Part shown: piece by piece, positions 47,404-55,555 of the stretch | How the letters are laid out: every line of letters begins with the position of its first letter | Position numbering within the stretch: the stretch's first letter is position 1 | DNA from: Archangium_A sp035910535 | GTDB taxonomy: Bacteria; Myxococcota; Myxococcia; Myxococcales; Myxococcaceae | DNA: 64,000 bases | Direction: 5' to 3' | NCBI GenBank assembly: GCA_035910535.1 | Contig: JAMHXF010000032.1 | Coordinates: 248,001-312,000 of the forward strand | Notes under the pieces: model-generated | Told to the model about the DNA's origin: nothing | The model's input: the letters and a program-made list of their open reading frames with translations, nothing else | Databases searched by the model: none | Translations under genes and position numbers: made by a program

Positions 47404-48144
47404 ATGATGAAGGCTCAGGTTGTCGCGCTCGTCACGGCGTTCATCATGCCGACCTACGGCGTGCTCAAACGCTACGCAGTCACGCGCGACGAGCAGTCGG
47501 TGACGCAGCTCAAGGCAGAAGGCGTCGCGGCGGTCTCTCCAGTGTTGGCGAAAGATGTGTCGGCCCTCCTGGGTGTCACCTGGAACAGCGGCGAACTGAA
47601 CGTGAACGCGGCGCTCGCTGTGCGATTTCCGGGCCGTTGTCGGCTCGAGCTCACCTCGCCCGAATCGACCAAAGCCATCGTGGTCACCACCGCCGGTGGA
47701 AAGCGCCGTAACGAAGGCGGAGAGCTCGCCGCGCTCAACGTCGGCCTCGAGCAGGTCTGTGCCATTTTGGCACTCAAGGCCGGTGAAGACGGTGCCACAC
47801 GCGACCTCCTGCTCAAGCACCTGGGCTCGCTGAAGGTCGAGACCAAGCTCGTCTCGCTCGCGCGCATGGGTGGCTCGCTGAACCAGGTCAGCTACCTCAT
47901 CGGCAACAAGGCCGACGGGCAGCCGCAGTTCTGGGTCTACAAAGACAAGTTCCTCCCGGCGCGCGTCCGCTTCACCGACGACAAGGGCACCGCGTGGGAC
48001 GTGCGCTTCTCCGATTACACCTCGCAGAGCACCGGCGAGCTCTGGCCGCGCGTGCTCGAGGTCTACAAAGGCAACGAGCCACAGCTGCGCGTGATGGTGC
48101 TCTCGGCCGACACCCGCGCCGACCTCTCGCAAGTGAAGTTCTGA
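47404..48144 (+). CDS. exported protein of unknown function, lipoprotein-sorting-like fold
   Basis: A 246-residue protein. ATG 47404 or 47407 begins a hydrophobic signal (KAQVVALVTAFIMPTYG). The mature protein is beta-rich with RFPGRCRLELTSPESTK, VWVTTAG-like and WVYKDKFLPARVRFTDDKG strands. The last strands look like the outer-membrane lipoprotein-sorting/LolA-type fold (PARVRF, RVLEVYKGNEPQLRVMVL), but this is by eye only. It is divergent from the outer-membrane barrel gene and ends seven bases before priA. Confidence 0.6.
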   Translation: MMKAQVVALVTAFIMPTYGVLKRYAVTRDEQSVTQLKAEGVAAVSPVLAKDVSALLGVTWNSGELNVNAALAVRFPGRCRLELTSPESTKAIVVTTAGGKRRNEGGELAALNVGLEQVCAILALKAGEDGATRDLLLKHLGSLKVETKLVSLARMGGSLNQVSYLIGNKADGQPQFWVYKDKFLPARVRFTDDKGTAWDVRFSDYTSQSTGELWPRVLEVYKGNEPQLRVMVLSADTRADLSQVKF

Positions 48145-48151
48145 ATTCGCC

Positions 48152-50392
48152 GTGAGTGACGCTCTCGCCTACGCGCTCGTCGCGGTCGGGCGGCCGGTGC
48201 GAGGCGAGTACACCTACGCCGTGCCGCCTGCGTTGCAGGGCGTCCTCAAGCCCGGGCAGCGCATTCGAATTCCCTTCGGGCGCTCGACGACGCTGGGCTT
48301 CTACCTGGCGCCCGCGCCTGAACCTCCGCCGGAGGTGCGCGCGAAGCTCAAGGCCATCGAGCTGGTGCTCGACCCGGAGCCCGCGTTTCCGCCCGATGTC
48401 GTGCAGTTGGTGCGCTTCGCCGCCGCGCATTACCGCTACCCGCTGGGTGAAGCGCTGCGCGCCGCGTTGCCTCCGGGCATGACGAAGGCTGACGAGGGCA
48501 AGCAAGCGAAAGGCGACGTGGTGGTGCACGCGCGCGCGCTGCCTGCCGCGTCGCTCGACGAGCTGCGCCGCGCGCCGCAGCAACACGCGGCGCTCAGCTA
48601 CCTGCTCGCCGTCGGAGGTCGCGCGCCGGTCGAAGAGGTCGCGCACGCGATTCCCGGCGCGAAAGACACGCTCAAGAAGCTGGCCGCGCGCGGCTTCGTG
48701 CAGCTCGAAGAAGAGGCCGTGGTGAAGGGCGTGCGCGAAGGCCTGCAGCAGGGGCGCCCCGACGCGCTGACGCCCGAGCAGGCCACGGCGGTCGAGACGT
48801 TGCAGGGCGCGCTCGAGCAGGGCGGCTTCGCGCCGTATCTCCTGCACGGCGTCACCGGCTCGGGGAAGACCGAGGTGTACCTGCGCCTCGTCGAGCGCGC
48901 GTTGGAGCTGGGGAAAGGCGCGCTGATTCTCGTGCCCGAAATCGCGCTCACGCCGCAGCTGGTCGGGCGCTTTCGCAGCCGCTTCGGGCAAGGCGTGGCG
49001 CTGCTGCACTCGGCGCTCAAAGACCGCGAGCGGCTCAAGCACTGGCAAGACCTGCGCGCCGGCAAGGTGAAGCTCGCGGTGGGCGTGCGCAGCGCCATCT
49101 GGGCGCCGGTGCCTGACCTCGGCATCGTCGTCGTCGACGAAGAGCACGACCCGTCTTTCAAGCAGGAAGAGAAGCTCCGCTACCAGGCGCGCGACCTGGC
49201 CGTGATGCGCGCGAAGCAGGCCGGGGCGCTCGTCGTGCTGGGCAGCGCCACGCCGTCCCTCGAGACCTGGGAGAACGCGCGCAAGGGCCGCTACGGCCTG
49301 GTGTCGATGACGAAGCGGGTCGACGACCGCCCCATGCCCACGTTGGAGCTGGTCGACCTTCGTGTGGAGCGGCCACGCACGCCGGGCAGCGAGCCGCCGA
49401 TGTTGTCGCCCACGCTGCGTGAAGCCATCGGCGCGACGTTGGACAAGAAGCAGCAGGTCATTCTGTTTCTCAACCGGCGCGGCCACTCGACGTTCATCGT
49501 GTGCGAGGTCTGTGGGCAGTCGCTGCGCTGCGCCGACTGCGACGTGTGCATGACGCACCACCGCAACGCGCGACAGTTGATGTGTCACTACTGCGGGCGC
49601 ATGAGCCCCCTGCCCCTTGCGTGCCCGTCGTGCGCAGGGCCGCTGCTCGAGCTGGGCGTCGGCACCGAGCGCATCGAAGCGGAGGTGGTCGACGCGTTTC
49701 CGACAGCGCGCATCGCCAGGCTCGACCGCGACGCGGCGTCGTCGGCCGAGAAGCTCACTGAAATGCTCGCTTCGTTCGCGCGGCGGGAGCTCGACATTCT
49801 CGTCGGCACGCAGATGGTGGCGAAGGGCCACGACTTCCCAGGCGTGACGCTGGTGTGCGTGGTGATGGCCGACTCGTCGCTGACGCTGCCTGACTTTCGG
49901 GCGGGCGAGCGCACGTTTCATCTGCTCACGCAGGTCGCCGGGCGCGCGGGCCGAGGCAAAGACCCGGGGCGCGTGCTGGTGCAGAGCTACAACCCCGAGG
50001 CCGCGCCCATCGCGCGCATGCTGACCAACGACTTCGCGAAGTTCTCGGAAGAAGAGCTGCGGCGCCGTCAGCAGCTCGCGTGGCCGCCGAGCTCGCGCAT
50101 GGTGGCGCTGCGCATCGAGAGCGAATCTGCCGACCTCACCATTCGCACCGCCAGGCACCTCGCGCGCGTGGCGGAGCGGCACCTGCCACCACCGAGCCAG
50201 GGCGTGCGGCTGCTGGGGCCCGCAGCTGCGCCCATCGCCCGAATCAAGGGAAAGACGCGCTGGCAGCTGGTGCTCAAAGCGCCGTCACATGCAGCCATGG
50301 CGAAGACCGTCGACGCGCTCGAGGGTGCGCTGGCCGAAGTGCCGAATGCCGTGCGCGTCATCATCGACGTCGACCCCGGCGCGATGCTGTAG
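48152..50392 (+). CDS. priA: primosomal replication helicase PriA
   Basis: PriA reloads the replicative helicase at stalled forks and D-loops. The 746-residue protein carries the 3'-binding domain at the N-terminus, then a superfamily 2 helicase: Walker A HGVTGSGKTEV (about residues 232-242), DEEHDPSFKQEE as motif II, and GSATPSLETWENA as motif III. The zinc cluster is CEVCGQSLRCADCDVCM then CHYCGRMSPLPLACPSC, with eight cysteines. VGTQMVAKGHDFPGVTLV and GRAGRGKDPGRV are the later helicase motifs. GTG 48152 is the start. Confidence 0.97.
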   Translation: MSDALAYALVAVGRPVRGEYTYAVPPALQGVLKPGQRIRIPFGRSTTLGFYLAPAPEPPPEVRAKLKAIELVLDPEPAFPPDVVQLVRFAAAHYRYPLGEALRAALPPGMTKADEGKQAKGDVVVHARALPAASLDELRRAPQQHAALSYLLAVGGRAPVEEVAHAIPGAKDTLKKLAARGFVQLEEEAVVKGVREGLQQGRPDALTPEQATAVETLQGALEQGGFAPYLLHGVTGSGKTEVYLRLVERALELGKGALILVPEIALTPQLVGRFRSRFGQGVALLHSALKDRERLKHWQDLRAGKVKLAVGVRSAIWAPVPDLGIVVVDEEHDPSFKQEEKLRYQARDLAVMRAKQAGALVVLGSATPSLETWENARKGRYGLVSMTKRVDDRPMPTLELVDLRVERPRTPGSEPPMLSPTLREAIGATLDKKQQVILFLNRRGHSTFIVCEVCGQSLRCADCDVCMTHHRNARQLMCHYCGRMSPLPLACPSCAGPLLELGVGTERIEAEVVDAFPTARIARLDRDAASSAEKLTEMLASFARRELDILVGTQMVAKGHDFPGVTLVCVVMADSSLTLPDFRAGERTFHLLTQVAGRAGRGKDPGRVLVQSYNPEAAPIARMLTNDFAKFSEEELRRRQQLAWPPSSRMVALRIESESADLTIRTARHLARVAERHLPPPSQGVRLLGPAAAPIARIKGKTRWQLVLKAPSHAAMAKTVDALEGALAEVPNAVRVIIDVDPGAML

Positions 50393-50395
50393 CGG

Positions 50396-51333
50396 TCAGT
50401 GAAAGACGGCCTTGAGTGACTTCGCGGTGACCGCGAGGTCGAGCCACTTCTCGAGCGTCGCGGCGTCGGCTGCGGCGAGGCGCGCGTCGAGGTCGTCAGG
50501 CAGCTTCTTGAAGCGCTTCGCCACCACGCGGCGCACGGCGTCTCGCAAGCCGACGGCGCGCCCACGCTTTGCAGCTCGCTGACCAGCCCGCCGCACCCGG
50601 GCGTTGATGACGTCTTCCACGCTCTGCATGTCCGGCTCCTTCTCTCTTCGGTACGTCTCGGCTGCGGCGAGCAACACCCGCAGCGCTTCTCCGCGCAGCG
50701 CCGCTCGAAGGTAACCGAGGAAGAACTGACGCGTCGACTCGTCGCCCCGCAGAGCGGCGAGCATCTCCGGCACGACCCGCGACAGCTCGGCAGAGTCGAC
50801 CGCCGCCGCCTTCAACCCCAACAGCCCACCTTTGAGCGTCGCGTCCCTGACAGGCGCCGCAGCGGCTCGACCCCCACGTCGAGCACACGAACTTCGAAGT
50901 CAACCCCGAGCCGCTGGAGGCGTCGCGGCACATCGAGCACTTCGCGAAATCGTCGCGGGCCTCGCCACCGGCGCTCCCCGTTGTAGATGACGAGCGGCAC
51001 GACCAACGGAGGCGGCCGCTGCGGTGCGTTCTTCACCTGCCACGCGGTGAGCGCCGTGACGTAGCGAAGCACCTGCACCAACACGTGGCGCTCCGCGGTG
51101 CGCTTGTGCTCGAGCACGCAATACACGTGCGCGTCACCGCCACGCAGCGGCAAGCGCAACACGACGTCGGCCTCTGTGCCCTTGAGCGAGGCCTCGACGA
51201 ACGACTCCGACAACAGCGTCGGCGCGCCCGACATGCACGCGACCAACGACGCAGGCAGCCGCTCACGCACCAGCGCGGCGGCCACGCCCTTCTCTTTCAT
51301 CAGCCGGCGAAACGCCTTGTCGTGAAGACCCAC
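50396..51333 (-). pseudogene. Rpn-family nuclease/transposase-like gene, frameshifted
   Basis: A PD-(D/E)XK nuclease of the Rpn/YhgA-like family (recombination-promoting nuclease). The N-terminal part (50812-51333) shows HDKAFRRLMKEKGVA, the catalytic region TEADVVLRLPLRGGDAHVYC and VLEHKRTAERHVLVQVLRY, then VVPLVIYNGERRWRG. It reaches a stop after RRLSGTRR. The expected continuation lies in another frame (RDATLKGGLLGLKAA... to 50396), ending in helical FFLGYLRAALRGEAL and LEKWLDLAVTAKSLKAVF. One inserted base near 50848-50852 restores an intact protein. A real frameshift and a sequencing error are both possible. Confidence 0.82.
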
Positions 51334-51390
51334 GCGCGGTGGTGTTGCAGCCCGTGCGCCAGCGCTTCAGGTACGCAGCGCGGTGCTCGA

Positions 51391-51419
51391 CGTCTGCGCG
51401 CGGAGACGGTGCGCAGACG
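51391..51419 (-). terminator. hairpin between the large kinase and the Rpn gene
   Basis: A 9-bp perfect inverted repeat, CGTCTGCGC (51391-51399) and GCGCAGACG (51411-51419), with an 11-base loop lies 15 bases past the stop of the kinase gene. No T-run follows, so termination efficiency is uncertain. Confidence 0.45.
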
Positions 51420-51433
51420 CTCCAGCGAGAGTC

Positions 51434-54400
51434 TCAGCCGCCGAGCATCGCCGACGCGTCGAGGCGACCCTGCTCCCAGCCCAGCACGGCGGCGAGCTTT
51501 CGAACCTCCTGCGCCACGCCCCGCACGACGGCCGACTCGCCCTGAATCTTTCGCAGCGCCTTGGCCTGCTGCAGCAACGCGCGCGCCTGAAACAACAGGT
51601 CTCCGCAACGCAGCGCCGCGGCCGCTGCGGCCTCATACGCCTTCGCCGCCGCGTCGAAGCGCTGCTGGTACGCGAAGACCGTGCCCTGCGTGGACAACAC
51701 GCGCGCTTCGGCGTGCGGCCAACGAATGTGTCGCCACGCCGCCAGTGAGCGCTCCAATAATTCGGAAGCACGGGCCACATCGCGGCGCGCGAACATGATG
51801 GTGGCCAACCGGGCCTCGAGGCGCGCCACGAGGCTCACGTCGCCGTGCCAGCGCGCGAGCTCGGCCGCCGCGGGCGCGAGCGGGCGGGCCGCTTCGAGCG
51901 CGGCGACCGCAGCGTCCAGGTCACCTTCCAGCTCGCGCGCTTCGCCACGCTCCGTCAGCACGAGCGCCAACACCGGGCTGCCCTGCGCTGCGGCTTCGGC
52001 TTTCGGGAGCAGCTCGGCGGCCTTCACGCGCCGACCTTCGAGGCGCAGCGCCTTCGCTTCGACCAGCACGGCCTCGGGGCTGGGCGTCGGCAACGCGGCG
52101 GCCAACGGGGCCAGCTCGTCGAGCAGCGCGCGCGCACGCGGCACGTCTTCGGCCACCAGCGCCTGCGCTGCGGCGCGCGCCAACGCGTCGACACGACCTC
52201 TGGCCTGCGCGTCAGACGGAGGCATCAACGCCATCGCGCTCGCGATGCCCTGCCACGCGACGCTGCCGTTGCGCGCATCAGACCGGGCCTGCGCCAGGTC
52301 GAGCGCGTGCTTCCACAACGGCGCCGCGCGCGCGCCGTCACCCGCCGAAACGAGGTGCGCGCCGAGCGCCGCGTAGTCGACCGACGTCGCGTCTTGTTTA
52401 CCTTGCTCAATCAACGCCGCGGCGCAGCGGGCGTGCACGTCGGCGCCGACGGTGCCCAGCAAGGCCTCACGCACCGAATGGCTGCGCATCGAGACCTGTC
52501 GACCGCCGTCGGTGACAAGCCACCCGGTGACCTGCAACGACGCGAGCCGCTCGGGCGTGGCCTCAGGAGACGCGCGCCGCAACGTGGTGATGTCGCTGCG
52601 CACGCCGAGCGCGGCGACGGCCTGCAACAACAAGCGATCTGCCGCAGGCAGCAACGCCAACCGCGCCAACCGGACATCGACCTCCGGTGGCGCGACTTCA
52701 GCCTGCGCGATTTCGACGATGCCCTCGCGGTCGACCAACGACCCGGTCTCATCGAGCCACGCGAGCAGCTCGATGGCCGTACCGGCGACGCCCCGCGCAT
52801 GCTCGTGCAGCCACGCCGTCAACGACGCGCCAGCCGTCGCACGCAACGCACTGCTCGCGGCGCGACCGACCTCCGCCGCGTCGAGCTGCGGCAGCGCCAC
52901 CTGCTGAAGCTCTTTGAGCAGCGCGTCACGCTCTGAAGGCGCGGTGAACCCCACCACCAACTCACGCGACGCGGGTCGCGCCGCCATCGCCACGAACGTC
53001 TCGAAGCTCTGCTGGTCGACGAGCTGCAACGAGTCGAAGACCACCACCACTGGCAACTCGCCCGCCGCGCCGCGCAGCACCACACGCACCGCATGCGCGG
53101 CCTGGCCCGGCGTCGGCAGCGTCGGCCAGGAACGAACCCCCGCAACGGCCAGCGCCGCCTCACGAATCGGCTCGATGATGAAGAGCTTCTCGAGCGTCTT
53201 CTCGAGCCGCGTGAAGCGCTCCTCCGGCGCGATGCCGACGGCCTGACACAACAACGACGTCAACGACGAATACGGTCGCGCGCTCTCGGGCATCGCGCGC
53301 GCGGTGAAGAACTGGCGCTTCTTCGAGCCGGCGAGCAACAGGTTCGCCATGGTGCTCGCGCCGCCGCGCACGGGCCCCGTCACCAACAACGAGACGCCCA
53401 TGCCCTGCTTCAAGCTCGCGAGCCGACGCTCGAGCGCGTCGACCACCGGGCGACGACCCAGCAACTCGGCAATCGAAAGCCCACCTGGCTTGCGCGCACC
53501 GCACGCCACCACGCCTGCGGTTTCGGTCTCCGTGAACGTACACAGCCGCGCCGCGCGCACCGACAACGGCACATCGAGCCACAGGTTGCCGCCGCGAGCG
53601 CGGGCGAGCTTCTGACGCAACGAGGCGCCTGCCTCGGCAGAGAGCGGGAACGTCGCCGCAGCCGCGAACGCGCGCACGGCCGAAGGTGCTTGTTGCCGCT
53701 GCCCTTCGAGCGCCACCACGTCACGTGCACCGAGCATCGCGCGCACGGCACGACCTGCCGACGCGCCTTCGCCGACGAAGCCGCACGTCACGCCTTCATC
53801 GTCGACCGCCGCCACGAAGCCGCCCGAGGTCACCACTTCTTCCAACACGCGACCCAGGCAGTGCTGCTCGACAGGCGTCCGATGCTGCGGGCCCATGACC
53901 TCGAAGCGCACCACCGAACCACGCGCCGACTCGGCGGGCGCGGCCTGCTGCAGCTTCGCGAGCGTCGACTCGCTGACCACGTCGAGGAACGCGGCGAGCG
54001 CCGGAGGCGGTGACTGGCGCACTGCGGCCGCCGGGCGCGCCGTCGACGGGCCCATGTTGCTGAAGAAGTCATCGGCGGGCTGCACCACGGCCGACGGCGC
54101 GGTCGACGCCGGCGCCGCTTCAGGGGCGGCCTGCCACTCCGAGACCTCCTGTGCAGGCGGAGGCCACGGCGTCGACGCGCTCGGCACCAGCACTTCGACG
54201 GCCGCAGCGCCAGGCCGGGCGAGCGCGTCGAGCAACGCGTCCTTGAACTCGGTGACGTTCTGAAACCGGCGCTCTTTCTCTTTCGCCAGCGCCTTGAGCA
54301 CCGCCGCGTTGAGCCGCGCGTGCTTGGCGAGCGCCGGCACGAGCTTCTCCAGCGGCTCGGGGTTCGCGGTGAGGTGCGCGCTGACGACCTTGCGGAGCTC

Positions 54401-55453
54401 TGCCGCGACGAACGGCGGTCGCCCCGTCAACAGCTCGTAGGCCACACACCCCAACGCGTAGATGTCGGTGCGGTGATCGAGCTCGTCGGCGAGCGCCTGC
54501 TCCGGCGCGAGGTACGCGGGCGTCCCGACCACCACGCCCAGCTGCGTGAGCCGCGCGGCTTTGCCCGTCGCCTTGTCTGAGAGCCGGGCGATACCGAAAT
54601 CGAGAATCTTCGCGCGCTCACCGCCATCGCGCCGCCGCCCGAGGATGATGTTGGCGGGCTTGAGGTCGCGGTGCACCACGCCCAGCGCGTGCGCTTCGCC
54701 GAGGCCTTCGAGCACCTGCGTCAGGATCTCCACCGCCGCGCGCGGCTCCAGCGGCCCCTTCGCCAGGCGCACGTCGAGCGTGTCGCCGTCGACGTATTCC
54801 ATGGCGAGGAAGAGCTGCTGGTCTTCCGTGCGGCCGAAGTCGAACACCCGCACGATGTGGGCGTTCTCGAGGCGCGAGACCAGCTGCGCTTCACGCTCGA
54901 AGCGCGTCCAGCTCTCGGGGTCGGCGAGCAACGAGCGGCGCAAGAGCTTGAGCGCCACCGCCCGCTTCAGGTGCACGTGCTCGGCCCGGTACACCTCACC
55001 CATGCCGCCGGTCGCCAGATGGCTGTCGATGCGGAACCGACCGTCGATGAGCGTGCCGGGCTCGAGCTGCTGCTCCGGCAGCTCGTCACCGGGCGCCGGT
55101 GTCGACGAGAGGTCGGGCGAGCTCTTGGTGGCGTCGATCTGCATGCGCGAGGTCGAGAACAGCGCCGGCGCCCGCGCGCCACCCGCGAGCGCCGCTTCGA
55201 GCTGCGTCACCGCCACCCACGACGGCTCGTCGAGCGTCACGCGGAGGCCGACGTTGCCGAACTCGTCGAAGTCGGCGGCGGTCACCTCGCCGCGCACCTC
55301 GAGCTGCGCCTCACCGACGCTGATGTCGAGCTCCAACACCGAGCCATTCGCGACCTCTTCCGGGTACGGCACGAAGCACGAGCGCCCACCTGCGACGAGC
55401 GCCGCTCTGAACTCCGCAAGGTTCGAATAGGCGAGGCCGCAGCGAATCGACAC
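51434..55453 (-). CDS. PilZ-like / Ser-Thr kinase / ATPase / TPR multidomain protein
   Basis: A 1339-residue signalling protein. Residues 1-90 resemble a TIGR02266-type PilZ domain but lack the usual arginine motif. Residues 135-410 are a Hanks kinase with ATGGMGEVYRAE, Lys169, HRDLKPANIIL (261-271), ILDFGIARL and GTPAYLAPEQA. A Pro/Ala-rich linker follows. Residues 660-1000 resemble the ATPase module of STAND/AAA regulators (VVVFDSLQLVDQ as Walker B), but the P-loop reads GPVRGGAST with alanine in place of lysine. The C-terminal 350 residues are TPR-like helices. Such kinase-ATPase-TPR proteins are typical of myxobacteria; the effect of PilZ is unknown. Divergent from the next gene. Confidence 0.92.
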   Translation of the reverse strand: MSIRCGLAYSNLAEFRAALVAGGRSCFVPYPEEVANGSVLELDISVGEAQLEVRGEVTAADFDEFGNVGLRVTLDEPSWVAVTQLEAALAGGARAPALFSTSRMQIDATKSSPDLSSTPAPGDELPEQQLEPGTLIDGRFRIDSHLATGGMGEVYRAEHVHLKRAVALKLLRRSLLADPESWTRFEREAQLVSRLENAHIVRVFDFGRTEDQQLFLAMEYVDGDTLDVRLAKGPLEPRAAVEILTQVLEGLGEAHALGVVHRDLKPANIILGRRRDGGERAKILDFGIARLSDKATGKAARLTQLGVVVGTPAYLAPEQALADELDHRTDIYALGCVAYELLTGRPPFVAAELRKVVSAHLTANPEPLEKLVPALAKHARLNAAVLKALAKEKERRFQNVTEFKDALLDALARPGAAAVEVLVPSASTPWPPPAQEVSEWQAAPEAAPASTAPSAVVQPADDFFSNMGPSTARPAAAVRQSPPPALAAFLDVVSESTLAKLQQAAPAESARGSVVRFEVMGPQHRTPVEQHCLGRVLEEVVTSGGFVAAVDDEGVTCGFVGEGASAGRAVRAMLGARDVVALEGQRQQAPSAVRAFAAAATFPLSAEAGASLRQKLARARGGNLWLDVPLSVRAARLCTFTETETAGVVACGARKPGGLSIAELLGRRPVVDALERRLASLKQGMGVSLLVTGPVRGGASTMANLLLAGSKKRQFFTARAMPESARPYSSLTSLLCQAVGIAPEERFTRLEKTLEKLFIIEPIREAALAVAGVRSWPTLPTPGQAAHAVRVVLRGAAGELPVVVVFDSLQLVDQQSFETFVAMAARPASRELVVGFTAPSERDALLKELQQVALPQLDAAEVGRAASSALRATAGASLTAWLHEHARGVAGTAIELLAWLDETGSLVDREGIVEIAQAEVAPPEVDVRLARLALLPAADRLLLQAVAALGVRSDITTLRRASPEATPERLASLQVTGWLVTDGGRQVSMRSHSVREALLGTVGADVHARCAAALIEQGKQDATSVDYAALGAHLVSAGDGARAAPLWKHALDLAQARSDARNGSVAWQGIASAMALMPPSDAQARGRVDALARAAAQALVAEDVPRARALLDELAPLAAALPTPSPEAVLVEAKALRLEGRRVKAAELLPKAEAAAQGSPVLALVLTERGEARELEGDLDAAVAALEAARPLAPAAAELARWHGDVSLVARLEARLATIMFARRDVARASELLERSLAAWRHIRWPHAEARVLSTQGTVFAYQQRFDAAAKAYEAAAAAALRCGDLLFQARALLQQAKALRKIQGESAVVRGVAQEVRKLAAVLGWEQGRLDASAMLGG

Positions 55454-55555
55454 GGTGAGAACCCGAAAAGGGGTCGGCAGCTTCGCAGACGGCGGGCGAA
55501 TGCGGTGCGAAATTGGACCACATGGCAGCGGTGTAGGAACGTGTGGCGCTCTTCA

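Noticed and set aside
47350..48132. Continuation of the beta-barrel frame to 48132 as one 546-residue protein
   Set aside because: The extra part is a shadow of the divergent gene at 47404-48144; a clear signal peptide starts at GTG 47349.
54671..55555. Upstream extension of the pseudo-receiver protein in frame to 54671
   Set aside because: It reads antisense to the kinase domain and is His/Arg-rich; receiver homology begins at ATG 55556.
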